Below, one piece after another: positions 44,948 to 54,146 of a DNA stretch of 64,000 bases. The stretch is taken from the NCBI GenBank assembly GCA_040391135.1, contig JBEBYL010000015.1:1-64000 (forward strand), written 5' to 3'. The position numbers were made by a program, and so were the translations under genes. The notes under the pieces are model-generated. The model did not search any database, was not told the DNA's origin, and saw only the letters and a program-made list of their open reading frames with translations. The stretch's first letter is position 1. Each line of letters starts with the position of its first letter. The stretch comes from G025836975 sp040391135. Lineage in GTDB: Bacteria; Pseudomonadota; Gammaproteobacteria; Burkholderiales; Burkholderiaceae_B.

Positions 44948-45958
44948 ATGTTACGTAAATTATTCCACCTGAAGCCGACACGACTGGCCAGCGGACTTTC
45001 CTTGTGCGCCCTGGTGATGGCCGTGCCCCTGGCCGGCGTATCCCACGCGGCGGAGTCCTACCCCCAAAAACCCATACGCCTGATCATTCCCTATCCTCCC
45101 GGGGGCGCTACCGATGTCATCGGCCGCATCGTCGGAAAGAACCTCAGCGACGAGATTGGCGAGCAAGTGGTTATTGAAAACCGTGGCGGTGCGGGCGGAA
45201 ATATCGGCGCGGGGGAAGTCGCGCGCGCCAAGCCGGACGGCTACACCTTGTTGATGGGCGCGCTGACCTCGCATTCGGTGATGGCGACCCTTGAAAAAGG
45301 CAAGCTGCAGTACGATCTCCGGAAAGACCTGACGCCGGTCGGCATTGCCGGGTCGGTGCCGCTGGTTGCCGTGGTCAATCCATCATTGCCGATCAAGTCG
45401 CTGAACGAGCTGGTTTCCTATGCCAAAGAAAATCCGGGAAAACTGAACTTCGCCTCGTCGGGCGCCGGAGCCCCGCAGCGCATGGCCATGGAGCTGTTCA
45501 AGCAGATAGCCGGCGTTAATATCGTGCATGTGGCCTACCGTGGCAGCGGCCCGGCCATGACGGACCTGGTGGGCGGGCAAGTGGAAACCATGACGGAAAC
45601 CGTGCCGGCGGCCATCGGCTTCATCAAGGGCGGCCAGTTGCGCCCCCTGGCGGTCCTGACGCCGGAACGCATTTCCATGCTGCCCGATGTTCCGACTGCC
45701 CAGGAACAGGGACTGACCGGCTTCAACGTCAGTTCATTGTTTGGCGTCATGGCGCCTACGGGCACGCCTCCCGCCATTGTGCAAAAGCTGAATGCGGCGC
45801 TGGTCAAGGCGCTGTCCAAGGAAGAGGTAAAGGCGCAGTTGCTTGAGCAGGGGGTTTATGCAAGCCCCATGTCCATTGACCAGTCGCAAAAGCGCCTGGT
45901 CGCGGAGATCGATCAATGGGCCAAGGTTATTCACGACGGCAAGATAACCGTCAATTAA
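44948..45958 (+). CDS. Bug-family tripartite tricarboxylate-type binding protein
   Basis: 336 residues with a long Sec signal (LASGLSLCALVMAVPLAGVS, cleavage near HAAES). YPQKPIRLIIPYPPGGATDVIGRI is the family core. AAAGGGA precedes the ATG. It lies 21 bp before a sugar-acid-type dehydratase in what appears to be one operon, so it probably binds an aldonate or similar hydroxy acid. Confidence 0.92.
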   Translation: MLRKLFHLKPTRLASGLSLCALVMAVPLAGVSHAAESYPQKPIRLIIPYPPGGATDVIGRIVGKNLSDEIGEQVVIENRGGAGGNIGAGEVARAKPDGYTLLMGALTSHSVMATLEKGKLQYDLRKDLTPVGIAGSVPLVAVVNPSLPIKSLNELVSYAKENPGKLNFASSGAGAPQRMAMELFKQIAGVNIVHVAYRGSGPAMTDLVGGQVETMTETVPAAIGFIKGGQLRPLAVLTPERISMLPDVPTAQEQGLTGFNVSSLFGVMAPTGTPPAIVQKLNAALVKALSKEEVKAQLLEQGVYASPMSIDQSQKRLVAEIDQWAKVIHDGKITVN

Positions 45959-45979
45959 TGCAGAAGAGAAGAGCAGGCT

Positions 45980-47725
45980 ATGTCCAAAAGCAAATCGTCC
46001 ACTCCCGCCACTGATGCCGCCGGCTTGCGCAAGGGTTTGACCAGTTATGGCGATAACGGTTTTTCGCTGTTTTTAAGAAAGGCCTTCATCAAGGGAGCGG
46101 GGTATTCCGACTCGGCGCTGGACCGGCCTGTCATCGGCATTGCCAATACCGGCAGCGCCTACAACCCCTGCCATGGCAACATGCCCCAGCTGATGGAGGC
46201 GGTAAAGAGGGGGATTATGCTGGCGGGCGGCCTGCCCATGGACTTTCCCACGATTTCCATACACGAGAGCTTCGCCTATCCGACCAGCATGTACCTGCGC
46301 AACCTCATGTCCATGGATACCGAGGAGATGATCAGGGCGCAGCCCATGGATGCCGTGGTCCTGATTGGCGGCTGCGACAAGACGGTGCCCGCCCAGTTGA
46401 TGGGGGCGGCCTCCGCGGGCATACCGGCAATCCAGCTTATCACCGGCTCCATGCTGACCGGCTCGCATCGGTCGGAGCGGGTGGGCGCATGTACCGATTG
46501 CCGCCGCTACTGGGGCAAGTACAGGGCCGAGGAAATCGACGATCAGGAGATTTCCGACGTCAACAACCAGTTGGTGGCCAGTGTGGGCACCTGCTCGGTA
46601 ATGGGTACCGCCAGTACGATGGCCTGTATTGCCGAGGCTCTGGGCATGACGGTTCCTGGCGGCGCGACGCCGCCGGCGGTGACCGCCGACCGGATGCGCA
46701 TTGCCGAGCTGACCGGGGCGCAGGCGGTAAGCCTGGCGCGGTCGGGATTGACGATCGACAAGATCCTGACGGCCGATGCGTTTGAAAACGCCATGAGGGT
46801 CTTGCTTGCCATAGGCGGATCGACCAACGGCATCGTCCACCTGACCGCCATTGCGGGAAGGCTGGGCATAGATATCGACTTGCAGGCCCTGGACCGCATG
46901 GGCAGGGAAACGCCGGTGTTGCTGGATCTGAAACCCGCCGGCCAGCACTACATGGAGGACTTCCATAAGGCCGGTGGCATGGCGACCTTGTTGCGCGAAC
47001 TCAAGCCTTTGCTTAAGTTGAATGCGCTTACGGTGACCGGCCGCAGTCTGGGTGAAGAAATAGACTTGGCCGGGCCGGGCTTTGAGCAGGACGTCGTCAA
47101 GCCGGTGGCCGATCCCATCTATCCGCAGGGCGGCATCGCGGTGCTGCAAGGCAATCTGGCGCCTGGCGGGGCGATCATCAAGCAGTCGTCGGCCGATGCG
47201 GGCCTGATGGAACACGAGGGCCGGGCGGTGGTTTTTGAAAATGCCGCCGACTTGGCCAATCGGATCGATGCGGAGGATCTGGACGTCAATGCCGACGATA
47301 TCCTGGTGCTCAAGAACATCGGCCCGAAAGGCGCGCCGGGCATGCCGGAGGCCGGCTATATTCCGATACCCAAGAAGCTGGCCGTCAAGGGGGTGAAGGA
47401 CATCGTCCGGATTTCGGACGGGCGCATGAGCGGCACGGCGTTCGGCACGATAGTCCTGCACGTTACACCGGAGTCGGCGATAGGCGGTCCCTTGGCCTAT
47501 GTCAGGAATGGCGACCGCATACGCCTGAGCGTCAAGAATCGCGAAATATCCCTGCTGGTTTCCGAGAGCGAGATGGATCGTCGGCGCTCAGCCATGCCTA
47601 TAGTCCCGCCCACGGCCGAGCGGGGTTACAAGAAGCTCTTCCTGCAGTCGGTAACCCAGGCGGACAAGGGGGTGGATTTTGACTTCCTGCGTGCGCCCGA
47701 CGCGAACGGCAAGGCATCCGGATAA
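45980..47725 (+). CDS. IlvD/Edd-family dehydratase (aldonate type)
   Basis: 581 residues. Fe-S cluster cysteines appear in NPCHGNMPQL, LIGGCDKTVPAQLMG and GACTDCRRYWGKY, and NNQLVASVGTCSVMGTASTMACIAEALG is the family core. The longer relatives of this kind are arabonate, xylonate and related sugar-acid dehydratases, which make 2-keto-3-deoxy acids. A DapA-type aldolase and a 2-hydroxyacid dehydrogenase nearby support this over dihydroxyacid dehydration in branched-chain synthesis. Confidence 0.85.
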   Translation: MSKSKSSTPATDAAGLRKGLTSYGDNGFSLFLRKAFIKGAGYSDSALDRPVIGIANTGSAYNPCHGNMPQLMEAVKRGIMLAGGLPMDFPTISIHESFAYPTSMYLRNLMSMDTEEMIRAQPMDAVVLIGGCDKTVPAQLMGAASAGIPAIQLITGSMLTGSHRSERVGACTDCRRYWGKYRAEEIDDQEISDVNNQLVASVGTCSVMGTASTMACIAEALGMTVPGGATPPAVTADRMRIAELTGAQAVSLARSGLTIDKILTADAFENAMRVLLAIGGSTNGIVHLTAIAGRLGIDIDLQALDRMGRETPVLLDLKPAGQHYMEDFHKAGGMATLLRELKPLLKLNALTVTGRSLGEEIDLAGPGFEQDVVKPVADPIYPQGGIAVLQGNLAPGGAIIKQSSADAGLMEHEGRAVVFENAADLANRIDAEDLDVNADDILVLKNIGPKGAPGMPEAGYIPIPKKLAVKGVKDIVRISDGRMSGTAFGTIVLHVTPESAIGGPLAYVRNGDRIRLSVKNREISLLVSESEMDRRRSAMPIVPPTAERGYKKLFLQSVTQADKGVDFDFLRAPDANGKASG

Positions 47726-47766
47726 AGCATATTCATTCCGCGCTGCCGCGAGGGTGGGGGCGCGGC

Positions 47767-48636
47767 TCAGGCGCTGAATACGGCCTTGGCCTGCTGGTAG
47801 ATGAATTCGGACATCTTGGCATGATGCCCTTGCGTGTTCCAGATCAACCCGTTTCTTCTGACCGGCGCCCTTTCCGGCAAGGGTATGCGCGTGATCGACA
47901 TGGACTGCCACATGGACGACCAGTCGGGTATGAGCGATACGCCCAGGCCTTCGTGAACCAGCGCGGCGATGGGCAGGATGCCGTCGATTTCCAGCCTTTG
48001 CCTTGGATGAAGCTGATGGTCCCGCAGATAGCGGTCGGCGAGCTGGCCGCCGTATATGTTCCGGTCGTAGCGGATGAAGGGTTGCGTTTGCAGCAAATGG
48101 TGGGCGTCCTGGCCTTTCAGGCTGCTGTGTGCAATGACCACCAGCGGCTCTTCCATTAATGGCTGCCATCGGCAATTCTTGGGAATGCTGAATTGCGGTT
48201 CCACCACGACGGCGGCGTCCAGGTCTCCGCTGGCCACTTTGTGGCACAGTTCGACCGAGGCGCCCGGTGTTACAAAAATGGAGATATCCGGGTGCGGATC
48301 GTAGACCCGTTTCAGCAGTGGCGGCAGCACATTGGTCAGGGCAGACACGAAGCAGCCTATCCGGAACTCGCCCAGCTCGTTGCCATTGGCCGCCATGGCG
48401 CGCAGGCCGCGGATATCGCGTATGACCGCTTTTGCGCCTTCAAGAATGCGGACGCCGTTTTCGGTGGGCTTGACCGAGCGGCCCGATCGCTTGACCAGGG
48501 TCACCCCAAGGTCGTTTTCGAGGGCCTTGATGCGTGCCGCGATGGCCGCCGATGTCAGGTCAAGTCGCCGGGCGGCCTCTGCAAACGACCCGGCCTCGAC
48601 GACGGCGACGAAGCTTTGCATGTATTTCGTGTCCAT
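47767..48636 (-). CDS. LysR-family regulator
   Basis: 289 residues. KYMQSFVAVVEAGSFAEAARRLDLTSAAIAARIKALENDLGVTLVKRSGRSV is the DNA-binding domain. It is divergent from the aldolase gene by 129 bp and converges with the dehydratase gene, so it probably regulates both halves of the sugar-acid locus. Confidence 0.92.
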   Translation of the reverse strand: MDTKYMQSFVAVVEAGSFAEAARRLDLTSAAIAARIKALENDLGVTLVKRSGRSVKPTENGVRILEGAKAVIRDIRGLRAMAANGNELGEFRIGCFVSALTNVLPPLLKRVYDPHPDISIFVTPGASVELCHKVASGDLDAAVVVEPQFSIPKNCRWQPLMEEPLVVIAHSSLKGQDAHHLLQTQPFIRYDRNIYGGQLADRYLRDHQLHPRQRLEIDGILPIAALVHEGLGVSLIPDWSSMWQSMSITRIPLPERAPVRRNGLIWNTQGHHAKMSEFIYQQAKAVFSA

Positions 48637-48765
48637 GGAACGTAGTGCCTGCGCGGTTGAAGCAAAAAATAACTTTGCTATGAATCAAGCCCGATCTACT
48701 TTAACGTAAAAGCGGATTCAGCAATACTTTCCAATTGCCAGATATCAATCCAGAGGAGCAAGCTC

Positions 48766-49710
48766 ATGAGCGGCAAGAAACTATCCGGGGTGCTGACGCC
48801 CGTACTGACGCCTTTCAACGGCGACTATTCCGTCTCCAGGCCGCGCTTTCTGAAGCACTGCCGCGCCTTGATCGAACAGGATGTCGGCCTGGCGGTGTTC
48901 GGGACCAATTCCGAAGCGAATTCCCTGTCTGTTGCCGAGAAGCGGGAATTGTTGGACTTGCTGGCGGACGAAGGTCTTCCCGTCAGCAGAATGATGCCGG
49001 GCACGGGGTGCTGTGCCATCACGGAGTCCATCGAGCTGACCCGCCATGCCGTAAAGCTGGGTTGCGCCGGAGTGCTGATGCTGCCGCCGTTCTACTACAA
49101 GGGCGTGAGCGACGAAGGGTTGTACAGGAACTACGCCACCATCATCGATGAAATAGGTGATGACCGGCTCAAGATTTACCTTTATCACATCCCTCCGGTT
49201 TCGCAGGTGGGCATCAGCCTGAATCTGATCGAACGCCTGCTGAAGGACTATCCGGGCGCGATTGCCGGGATCAAGGACAGCTCGGGCGACTGGAACAATA
49301 CGGCCGCGATGCTCAAGGAATTCCAACCCGCGGGGTTCGATGTCTTTGCGGGCAGCGAGGTATTCCTTTTAAGAACATTGCGCCATGGGGGTGCGGGCTG
49401 CATCACCGCGACGGGCAATGTGAACGCGGCCGCGATTGCGCATTTGGCGGCGACCTGGCGGGACGGCGATGCCGCCGCTGACGCCCAGCAATCGGCCCTG
49501 GATGGCGTAAGAGGTATTTTCCAGAAGTACCCGATGATTCCCGCCATGAAATCGGCCATTGCCGGGCAGGCGCAAGACCCGGCCTGGGCGGTGCTGCGGC
49601 CGCCGCTGGTGGAATTGACAGCCGATCAGGCCCAGGCGCTGCGGCAGGATCTTTCCGCCGCCAATTTCCTGATACAGGATGCGCGGGCTCTGGCGCATAC
49701 CGATGCCTAG
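48766..49710 (+). CDS. DapA-family aldolase/dehydratase
   Basis: 314 residues of the class I aldolase family that includes dihydrodipicolinate synthase, N-acetylneuraminate lyase and keto-deoxy-sugar-acid enzymes. The Schiff-base lysine is K170 in AIAGIKDSSGDW and the catalytic tyrosine is Y140 in IYLYHIPP. GTNSEAN replaces the GTTGE of true DapA, so a catabolic role is preferred. GAGGAGC precedes the ATG. A 2-hydroxyacid dehydrogenase follows 51 bp later. Confidence 0.87.
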   Translation: MSGKKLSGVLTPVLTPFNGDYSVSRPRFLKHCRALIEQDVGLAVFGTNSEANSLSVAEKRELLDLLADEGLPVSRMMPGTGCCAITESIELTRHAVKLGCAGVLMLPPFYYKGVSDEGLYRNYATIIDEIGDDRLKIYLYHIPPVSQVGISLNLIERLLKDYPGAIAGIKDSSGDWNNTAAMLKEFQPAGFDVFAGSEVFLLRTLRHGGAGCITATGNVNAAAIAHLAATWRDGDAAADAQQSALDGVRGIFQKYPMIPAMKSAIAGQAQDPAWAVLRPPLVELTADQAQALRQDLSAANFLIQDARALAHTDA

Positions 49711-49761
49711 CGTCGTTGCGTTCTTCCTGTTGACGCGGGCAGGTCCAGGCGCCGACAGGCC

Positions 49762-50703
49762 ATGATTGCGCCATCGCGGTTTCCGCCGTTGCTTAAGGTG
49801 GGCGTATTTCCGGATCAGGTCGAGCAAGCTCTGCGCGACGTATTCACGCTCGTCGAGCTGGATGATCTGGGCCTCGCGGGCGGGCCGGGATCCGAAGAAA
49901 TCGCCGGCATCGTCACGCGCTCGAATTACCGCATCAGCCGGCAGCTGATCGATCAGCTGCCCGGTTTGCGCATCATAAGCACAAATGGAGTGGGCTATGA
50001 CGGGATCCCGCTGGACTACGCCAGGCAGAAGGGAATCGTCGTCACCAACACCCCGGAGGTGCTCAACGAGGCGGTGGCCGAAATGGCGGTCGGCTTGCTG
50101 CTCGCATTGTTGCGGCATATTCCCCGGGCGGACGCTTTTGTAAAAAGCGGGGCATGGACGACGATGCCTTTCCCCCTGGGCACGACGCTGGCGGGCAAGA
50201 AGGTGGGTATCGTGGGCCTGGGCCGGATAGGGAAGGAGATCGTCAGGCGTCTGCTGCCGTTCCGGGTCGACGTGGCCTATTCCGGCAGGTCGCGGCAGGA
50301 CGTCGAATGGATGTATTTTGACGATGTGAATCAGCTGGCGGTCCATGCGGATATTCTCATTCTGTGCTGCCCGGGCGGCCCGGAAACCCATGGGATGATC
50401 GATGCTCGTGTGTTGCGGTCGCTGGGACCCCATGGCTTCCTGGTCAACATAGCCCGAGGCAGCGTCGTGAATGAGCCCGACCTTTGCAGGGCCTTGGCCG
50501 ACAAAACCATTGCGGGCGCGGCGCTTGATGTGTTCAACCACGAGCCGCTGGATGCAAGCCCTTTGCGCAGCCTGGACAACGTCGTATTGGCGCCCCATAT
50601 CGGTAGCGCCACGCAGGAAACACGAATGCAAATGGCCGCCTTGGCCATCCATAATCTATGCCGCTACTTCGATACCGGCAGTGCGGTGACGCCCGTGGCA
50701 TAA
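49762..50703 (+). CDS. D-2-hydroxyacid dehydrogenase
   Basis: 313 residues. The Rossmann motif is GKKVGIVGLGRIGKEIVRR. The catalytic arginine lies in NIARGSVVNEPDL, the glutamate in DVFNHEPL and the histidine in APHIGSAT. It reduces 2-keto acids such as glyoxylate or hydroxypyruvate, products expected from aldolase cleavage in the same locus. Confidence 0.9.
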   Translation: MIAPSRFPPLLKVGVFPDQVEQALRDVFTLVELDDLGLAGGPGSEEIAGIVTRSNYRISRQLIDQLPGLRIISTNGVGYDGIPLDYARQKGIVVTNTPEVLNEAVAEMAVGLLLALLRHIPRADAFVKSGAWTTMPFPLGTTLAGKKVGIVGLGRIGKEIVRRLLPFRVDVAYSGRSRQDVEWMYFDDVNQLAVHADILILCCPGGPETHGMIDARVLRSLGPHGFLVNIARGSVVNEPDLCRALADKTIAGAALDVFNHEPLDASPLRSLDNVVLAPHIGSATQETRMQMAALAIHNLCRYFDTGSAVTPVA

Positions 50704-50707
50704 GCCT

Positions 50708-51106
50708 TTAATCGTCGAAAACGAAATCCCCCCGCATGGGCGACCAGACCTGTACTTCGCGGGCATTCTCCAGCAAGTCCGGCAGAGCGGACCAGAAAGC
50801 TTGCCGGTAAGAACGATGCACCTGGACGTCCATCACATCGTTGGCATCGGCCCATGACTCATAGAGCATGTATCGGTTCGATGCGGCCGGGTCGCGATGC
50901 AGAACCGCATTGCAGAAAGAGCGCTCGTGGCGCATGGCATTCAAGACAGGGTGCAGCAATTGAAGAAAGGCCTCCTCTTTGCCGCTGCGGATTGTGAAAA
51001 ATATGACGTAGGTCACGTCCTGCCGGTTTTCTTGGGTGACGCAGTAAGCTTGCCTGGATGGAGGAAGGAGGGCGGCGGTGCTGGAAAGAGGATTTGCGGT
51101 GGCCAT
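50708..51106 (-). CDS. Antibiotic-biosynthesis-monooxygenase (ABM) domain protein
   Basis: 132 residues. The ABM ferredoxin-like fold is seen in VTYVIFFTIRSGKEEAFLQLLHP and YMLYESWADANDVMDVQVHRSYRQAF, as in quinol monooxygenase YgiN. The N-terminal 25 or so residues are extra and may not be translated if an internal start is used. It converges with the dehydrogenase gene across 4 bp. Confidence 0.8.
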   Translation of the reverse strand: MATANPLSSTAALLPPSRQAYCVTQENRQDVTYVIFFTIRSGKEEAFLQLLHPVLNAMRHERSFCNAVLHRDPAASNRYMLYESWADANDVMDVQVHRSYRQAFWSALPDLLENAREVQVWSPMRGDFVFDD

Positions 51107-51229
51107 GGATGTTCTCCCAAGAAGGTGTGCCGGCGTATCCGGCAGTCGAACTATCGCTTCCGGACCGGCATGGTGTCGATTACCTGACAGGTAATGGACG
51201 CCGATTCCTCAACCCGGTATTGTTCCGCC

Positions 51230-52024
51230 ATGACTCATATTCCACCTTCCGTCGGCGGGCACTTGCGCTTGTGGCGCCAGCGCCGCCGCCTGAGCCAGCT
51301 CGATCTGGCCTGCGATGCCGGGATATCCACGCGGCACCTGAGCTTTATCGAGACGGGGCGGTCCCTGCCCAGCAGGGAAATGCTTTTGCGGCTTGCCGAA
51401 CAGCTTGATGTTCCGCTGCGTGCGCGCAATGAACTGATGCTGGCGGCAGGGTATGCTCCGCATTTTGCTGAACGCGCGCTGGCCGATCCCGCCATGGGCG
51501 GCGCATTCATGGCGATTGAGCGTTTATTGGCGGCGCACGAGCCCTTTCCCGCTTTAGCCGTCGATGGGCACTGGAACATGCTGCAGGCCAACAAGACCGT
51601 AGCCCTGCTGCTGGAGGGTGTCGCTTCGGGGCTTCTGGAGTCTCCCGTGAATGTGCTTCGCCTGAGCCTGCACCCTGAAGGGTTGGCGCCAAGGATACTG
51701 AACTTGGCTGAATGGCGCGCGCATTTGTTGCATCGGTTGCTTCGGCAATACGAACAAACCGCCGATCCCTATCTGGCGGATTTGCTTGCGGAATTGCGGG
51801 GATATCCTGTACCTTGTGCCGACGCGCTACCGGCGGACGCCAACGCCATCGCTGTTCCCTTGCGGCTCCAAACCGGGGAGGGCGTGTTGTCCTTGCTTAG
51901 CGCAACGATGATTTTCGGCACGCCGCTCGACGTGACCTTGTCCGAGATCGCGCTGGAAACCTTTCTTCCCGCCGATGGCGCAACGGCAGCCTTGCTGCAC
52001 CGCCTGGCCCCAGGCCATTCGTGA
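51230..52024 (+). CDS. XRE-family regulator with MmyB-like ligand domain
   Basis: 264 residues. The N-terminal helix-turn-helix (HLRLWRQRRRLSQLDLACDAGISTRHLSFIETGRSLPS) is followed by a PAS-like MmyB/MLTR ligand-binding region (PALAVDGHWNMLQANKTVALLLEG, residues about 95-120). The ATG at 51230 gives the normal start; the longer frame is unlikely. Divergent from the ABM gene, a probable target. Confidence 0.88.
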   Translation: MTHIPPSVGGHLRLWRQRRRLSQLDLACDAGISTRHLSFIETGRSLPSREMLLRLAEQLDVPLRARNELMLAAGYAPHFAERALADPAMGGAFMAIERLLAAHEPFPALAVDGHWNMLQANKTVALLLEGVASGLLESPVNVLRLSLHPEGLAPRILNLAEWRAHLLHRLLRQYEQTADPYLADLLAELRGYPVPCADALPADANAIAVPLRLQTGEGVLSLLSATMIFGTPLDVTLSEIALETFLPADGATAALLHRLAPGHS

Positions 52025-52105
52025 TCCGGAGATGTCGTTGCGCTCCACGGTTCTGGATGCATAGGGTGCATCATTTTATGAATCTGTTAAAAATAAAACT
52101 TGCAT

Positions 52106-52125
52106 TTAAATAGTGCGCTATTTAA
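52106..52125. promoter_or_regulatory. OhrR operator upstream of ohrR
   Basis: TTAAATAGTGCGCTATTTAA is a perfect inverted repeat with a TGCG centre, 11 bp before the ohrR start. It shares AAATAG-N4-CTATTT with the second operator. Confidence 0.85.
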
Positions 52126-52135
52126 TATTGCACAT

Positions 52136-52594
52136 ATGAAATCCAAACCCGCTAAAAACCAGGCACCGGGATTGCTGCTGGACGAGCAATTGTGCTTCGC
52201 CCTGTATTCCACAGGCCTGGCCATGACCAAGGTGTATCGCAAACTGTTGCGCGAACTGGAACTTACCTACCCGCAATACCTGGTCATGCTGGTGTTGTGG
52301 GAGCGCGACGAATTGACCGTCTCGGAAATCGGCGAGCGGCTTTTCCTGGATTCGGCCACCTTGACGCCCTTGTTGAAACGGCTGGAGGCGGCGGGGTTGC
52401 TGCAGCGGGCACGGGCCCTTGATGACGAGCGCCAGGTGATTGTTTCACTTTCCACGGCGGGGCGTGCGCTTCAGGCCAGGGCCAGGAGCGTGCCGGAGTC
52501 GGTGATGTGCGCGGCGCAGTGCTCGCCGGAAGAAGCGGCAATAACCAAGAAATCGCTTGAGAAGTTGCGCAAGCGCTTGATGAAGAATGTTTGA
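52136..52594 (+). CDS. ohrR: Organic-peroxide sensor OhrR (MarR family)
   Basis: 152 residues. The peroxidatic cysteine is C20 in LLLDEQLCFALYST. The winged helix with LERDELTVSEIGERLFLDSATLTPLLKRLEAAGLL and ARALDDERQVIVSLS is typical. Additional cysteines near residues 125-130 (MCAAQCS) suggest the 2-Cys mechanism. The ATG at 52136 is preferred. It lies between two operators and 147 bp from ohr, so it autoregulates and represses ohr. Confidence 0.93.
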   Translation: MKSKPAKNQAPGLLLDEQLCFALYSTGLAMTKVYRKLLRELELTYPQYLVMLVLWERDELTVSEIGERLFLDSATLTPLLKRLEAAGLLQRARALDDERQVIVSLSTAGRALQARARSVPESVMCAAQCSPEEAAITKKSLEKLRKRLMKNV

Positions 52595-52624
52595 GTGCCC
52601 GGGAAGCCGGGTACATGATGAGTT

Positions 52625-52650
52625 CTATTAAATAGCGTACTATTTAATAG
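52625..52650. promoter_or_regulatory. OhrR operator upstream of ohr
   Basis: CTATTAAATAG-CGTA-CTATTTAATAG is a perfect 11-bp inverted repeat, 91 bp upstream of the ohr start. Confidence 0.9.
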
Positions 52651-52741
52651 TGTGTATTGATATAAGCATGCCGGTATCGGCGGACCGGATTTCCAAAGAT
52701 CCGCCGATGTTTCGTCCATTTCATTTGTCAGGAGATTTACC

Positions 52742-53167
52742 ATGTCCATAGAAAAAGTGCTGTACCGTGCCCAAGCCACTGCAAGCGGAGGCCGTGACGG
52801 CCGTGCCGTATCGTCGGATGGCGTTCTGGACGTCAAGCTGGTCACGCCTAAAGATCTGGGCGGTGCCGGAGGAGAGGGAACCAACCCCGAACAACTGTTC
52901 GCGGCAGGCTATTCGGCGTGCTTTCTTGGCGCCTTGAAGCTGGTGGCTTCCCGTGAAAAGGTGGCTTTGCCGGCCGAAACGAATATACAGGGCACAGTGG
53001 GTATCGGTCCTATTCCCACAGGCTTCGGTATTGAGGTCGAGCTGAAGATATCGGTGCCCGGCCTGCCGCGCGACCAGGTTCAGGCGCTGGTCGACAAGGC
53101 GCATATCGTGTGCCCATACTCGAACGCCACAAGGGGAAATATCGACGTTACCCTGACCTTGGTGTAA
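52742..53167 (+). CDS. ohr: Organic hydroperoxide resistance peroxiredoxin Ohr
   Basis: 141 residues. Both redox cysteines are present, in FAAGYSACFLGALK and HIVCPYSNATRGN. Ohr reduces organic hydroperoxides with lipoyl-thiol reductant. The length and spacing are normal. It is under the ohr operator and pairs with OhrR. Confidence 0.95.
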   Translation: MSIEKVLYRAQATASGGRDGRAVSSDGVLDVKLVTPKDLGGAGGEGTNPEQLFAAGYSACFLGALKLVASREKVALPAETNIQGTVGIGPIPTGFGIEVELKISVPGLPRDQVQALVDKAHIVCPYSNATRGNIDVTLTLV

Positions 53168-53241
53168 TCGGCATCAGCCCGGGCTTGGCCTGGGCTGGAT
53201 ACCGCAACTGGAAAAACAGATCTGCGGGATGGTGCCGGGGA

Positions 53242-53799
53242 TCAGCGCGGCGAGGCCAATTCCGCATGCCGGAAGCAATCGGTGGTGTGGTCCATGATGC
53301 AGCCGACGGCTTGCAGATACGATTGGCAGATTGTCGGGCCCACGAAGGTAAAACCCGCCTTTTTCAAGCTACGGCTCATGTGCTCGGCTTCGGGGGTGAT
53401 CAGCGGTATGTCCTGATGGCGCGCGTAATGGTTGATTTTGGGCTTGCCGCCCACGAATGACCAGATCAGCTCCACCGGATCGGCCTGCGTCAGCCATGCA
53501 TTGGCGTTCTGGCGGGTGGCGCGCAGCTTCAGGCGATTGCGGATGATGCCGCTGTCCTGCATCAGGATCTCGATATAGTCGTCGCTAAGGTCCGCAAGCC
53601 GCTCGACGTCAAAATTGAAAAGCACCTCGCGAAAGCGGGGGCGCTTTTTCAGGACTGTGATCCAGGAAAGCCCGGCCTGAAAGCCTTCCAGAATCAATTT
53701 TTCGAACAGATGCCGGGGGTCGCGCGAAGGCACGCCCCACTCGGTATCGTGGTAGGCCATATAGATGGGATCGCTGGAGCACCAGTAGCATCGTTGCAT
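53242..53799 (-). CDS. tag: DNA-3-methyladenine glycosylase I
   Basis: 185 residues. RCYWCSSDPIYMAYHDTEWGVP gives the N-terminal zinc site, and FQAGLSWITVLKKRPRFREVLFNFD is the family signature. It removes 3-methyladenine from DNA. It converges with ohr across 74 bp. Confidence 0.95.
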   Translation of the reverse strand: MQRCYWCSSDPIYMAYHDTEWGVPSRDPRHLFEKLILEGFQAGLSWITVLKKRPRFREVLFNFDVERLADLSDDYIEILMQDSGIIRNRLKLRATRQNANAWLTQADPVELIWSFVGGKPKINHYARHQDIPLITPEAEHMSRSLKKAGFTFVGPTICQSYLQAVGCIMDHTTDCFRHAELASPR

Positions 53800-53818
53800 A
53801 CCGGAATTCTACAGCGCT

Positions 53819-54073
53819 TCAGCCCCCGCAGCCGCCGCAGCATGCGCCATCCTCGCCATGAACAGGCTTGGCGATGTGGTAGCCGGCATCTTCAACGGCG
53901 ACTTTCAGGCGTTGGGTCGAGACCAGCGATTCGTCGAACGACACCGTAGCCTTGCTTTGGCCAAACGATACTTGCGCATCTTCGACGCCGTTAACCGCTT
54001 TCAGCGCCTGGGCCAGTTTGGCCGCGCAGTGTTCGTCGCGCATGCCGGCGAGCTTGAGCATACCAATTTGCAT
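53819..54073 (-). CDS. Heavy-metal-associated (HMA) domain protein lacking CXXC
   Basis: 84 residues with a ferredoxin-like HMA fold: MQIGMLKLAGMRDEHCAAKLAQALKAVNGVEDAQVSF... AVEDAGYHI. The usual GMTCxxC loop is replaced by GMRDEHC, so only the second cysteine is kept. The C-terminus ends in CCGGCGG, which could bind metal instead. GGAAAG precedes ATG 54073. It lies between tag and a GST gene, and no metal ATPase is adjacent. Confidence 0.8.
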   Translation of the reverse strand: MQIGMLKLAGMRDEHCAAKLAQALKAVNGVEDAQVSFGQSKATVSFDESLVSTQRLKVAVEDAGYHIAKPVHGEDGACCGGCGG

Positions 54074-54146
54074 CTTCTTTCCTTTCAATGGTGAGGAAAG
54101 GCGAAAGCCAGTGTTTCGCCCTTAAAGATGCATATTAAATATATCT

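Noticed and set aside
46073..47461. A 462-codon open frame opposite the IlvD-type dehydratase
   Set aside because: A shadow frame; the plus-strand protein has all Fe-S cysteines.
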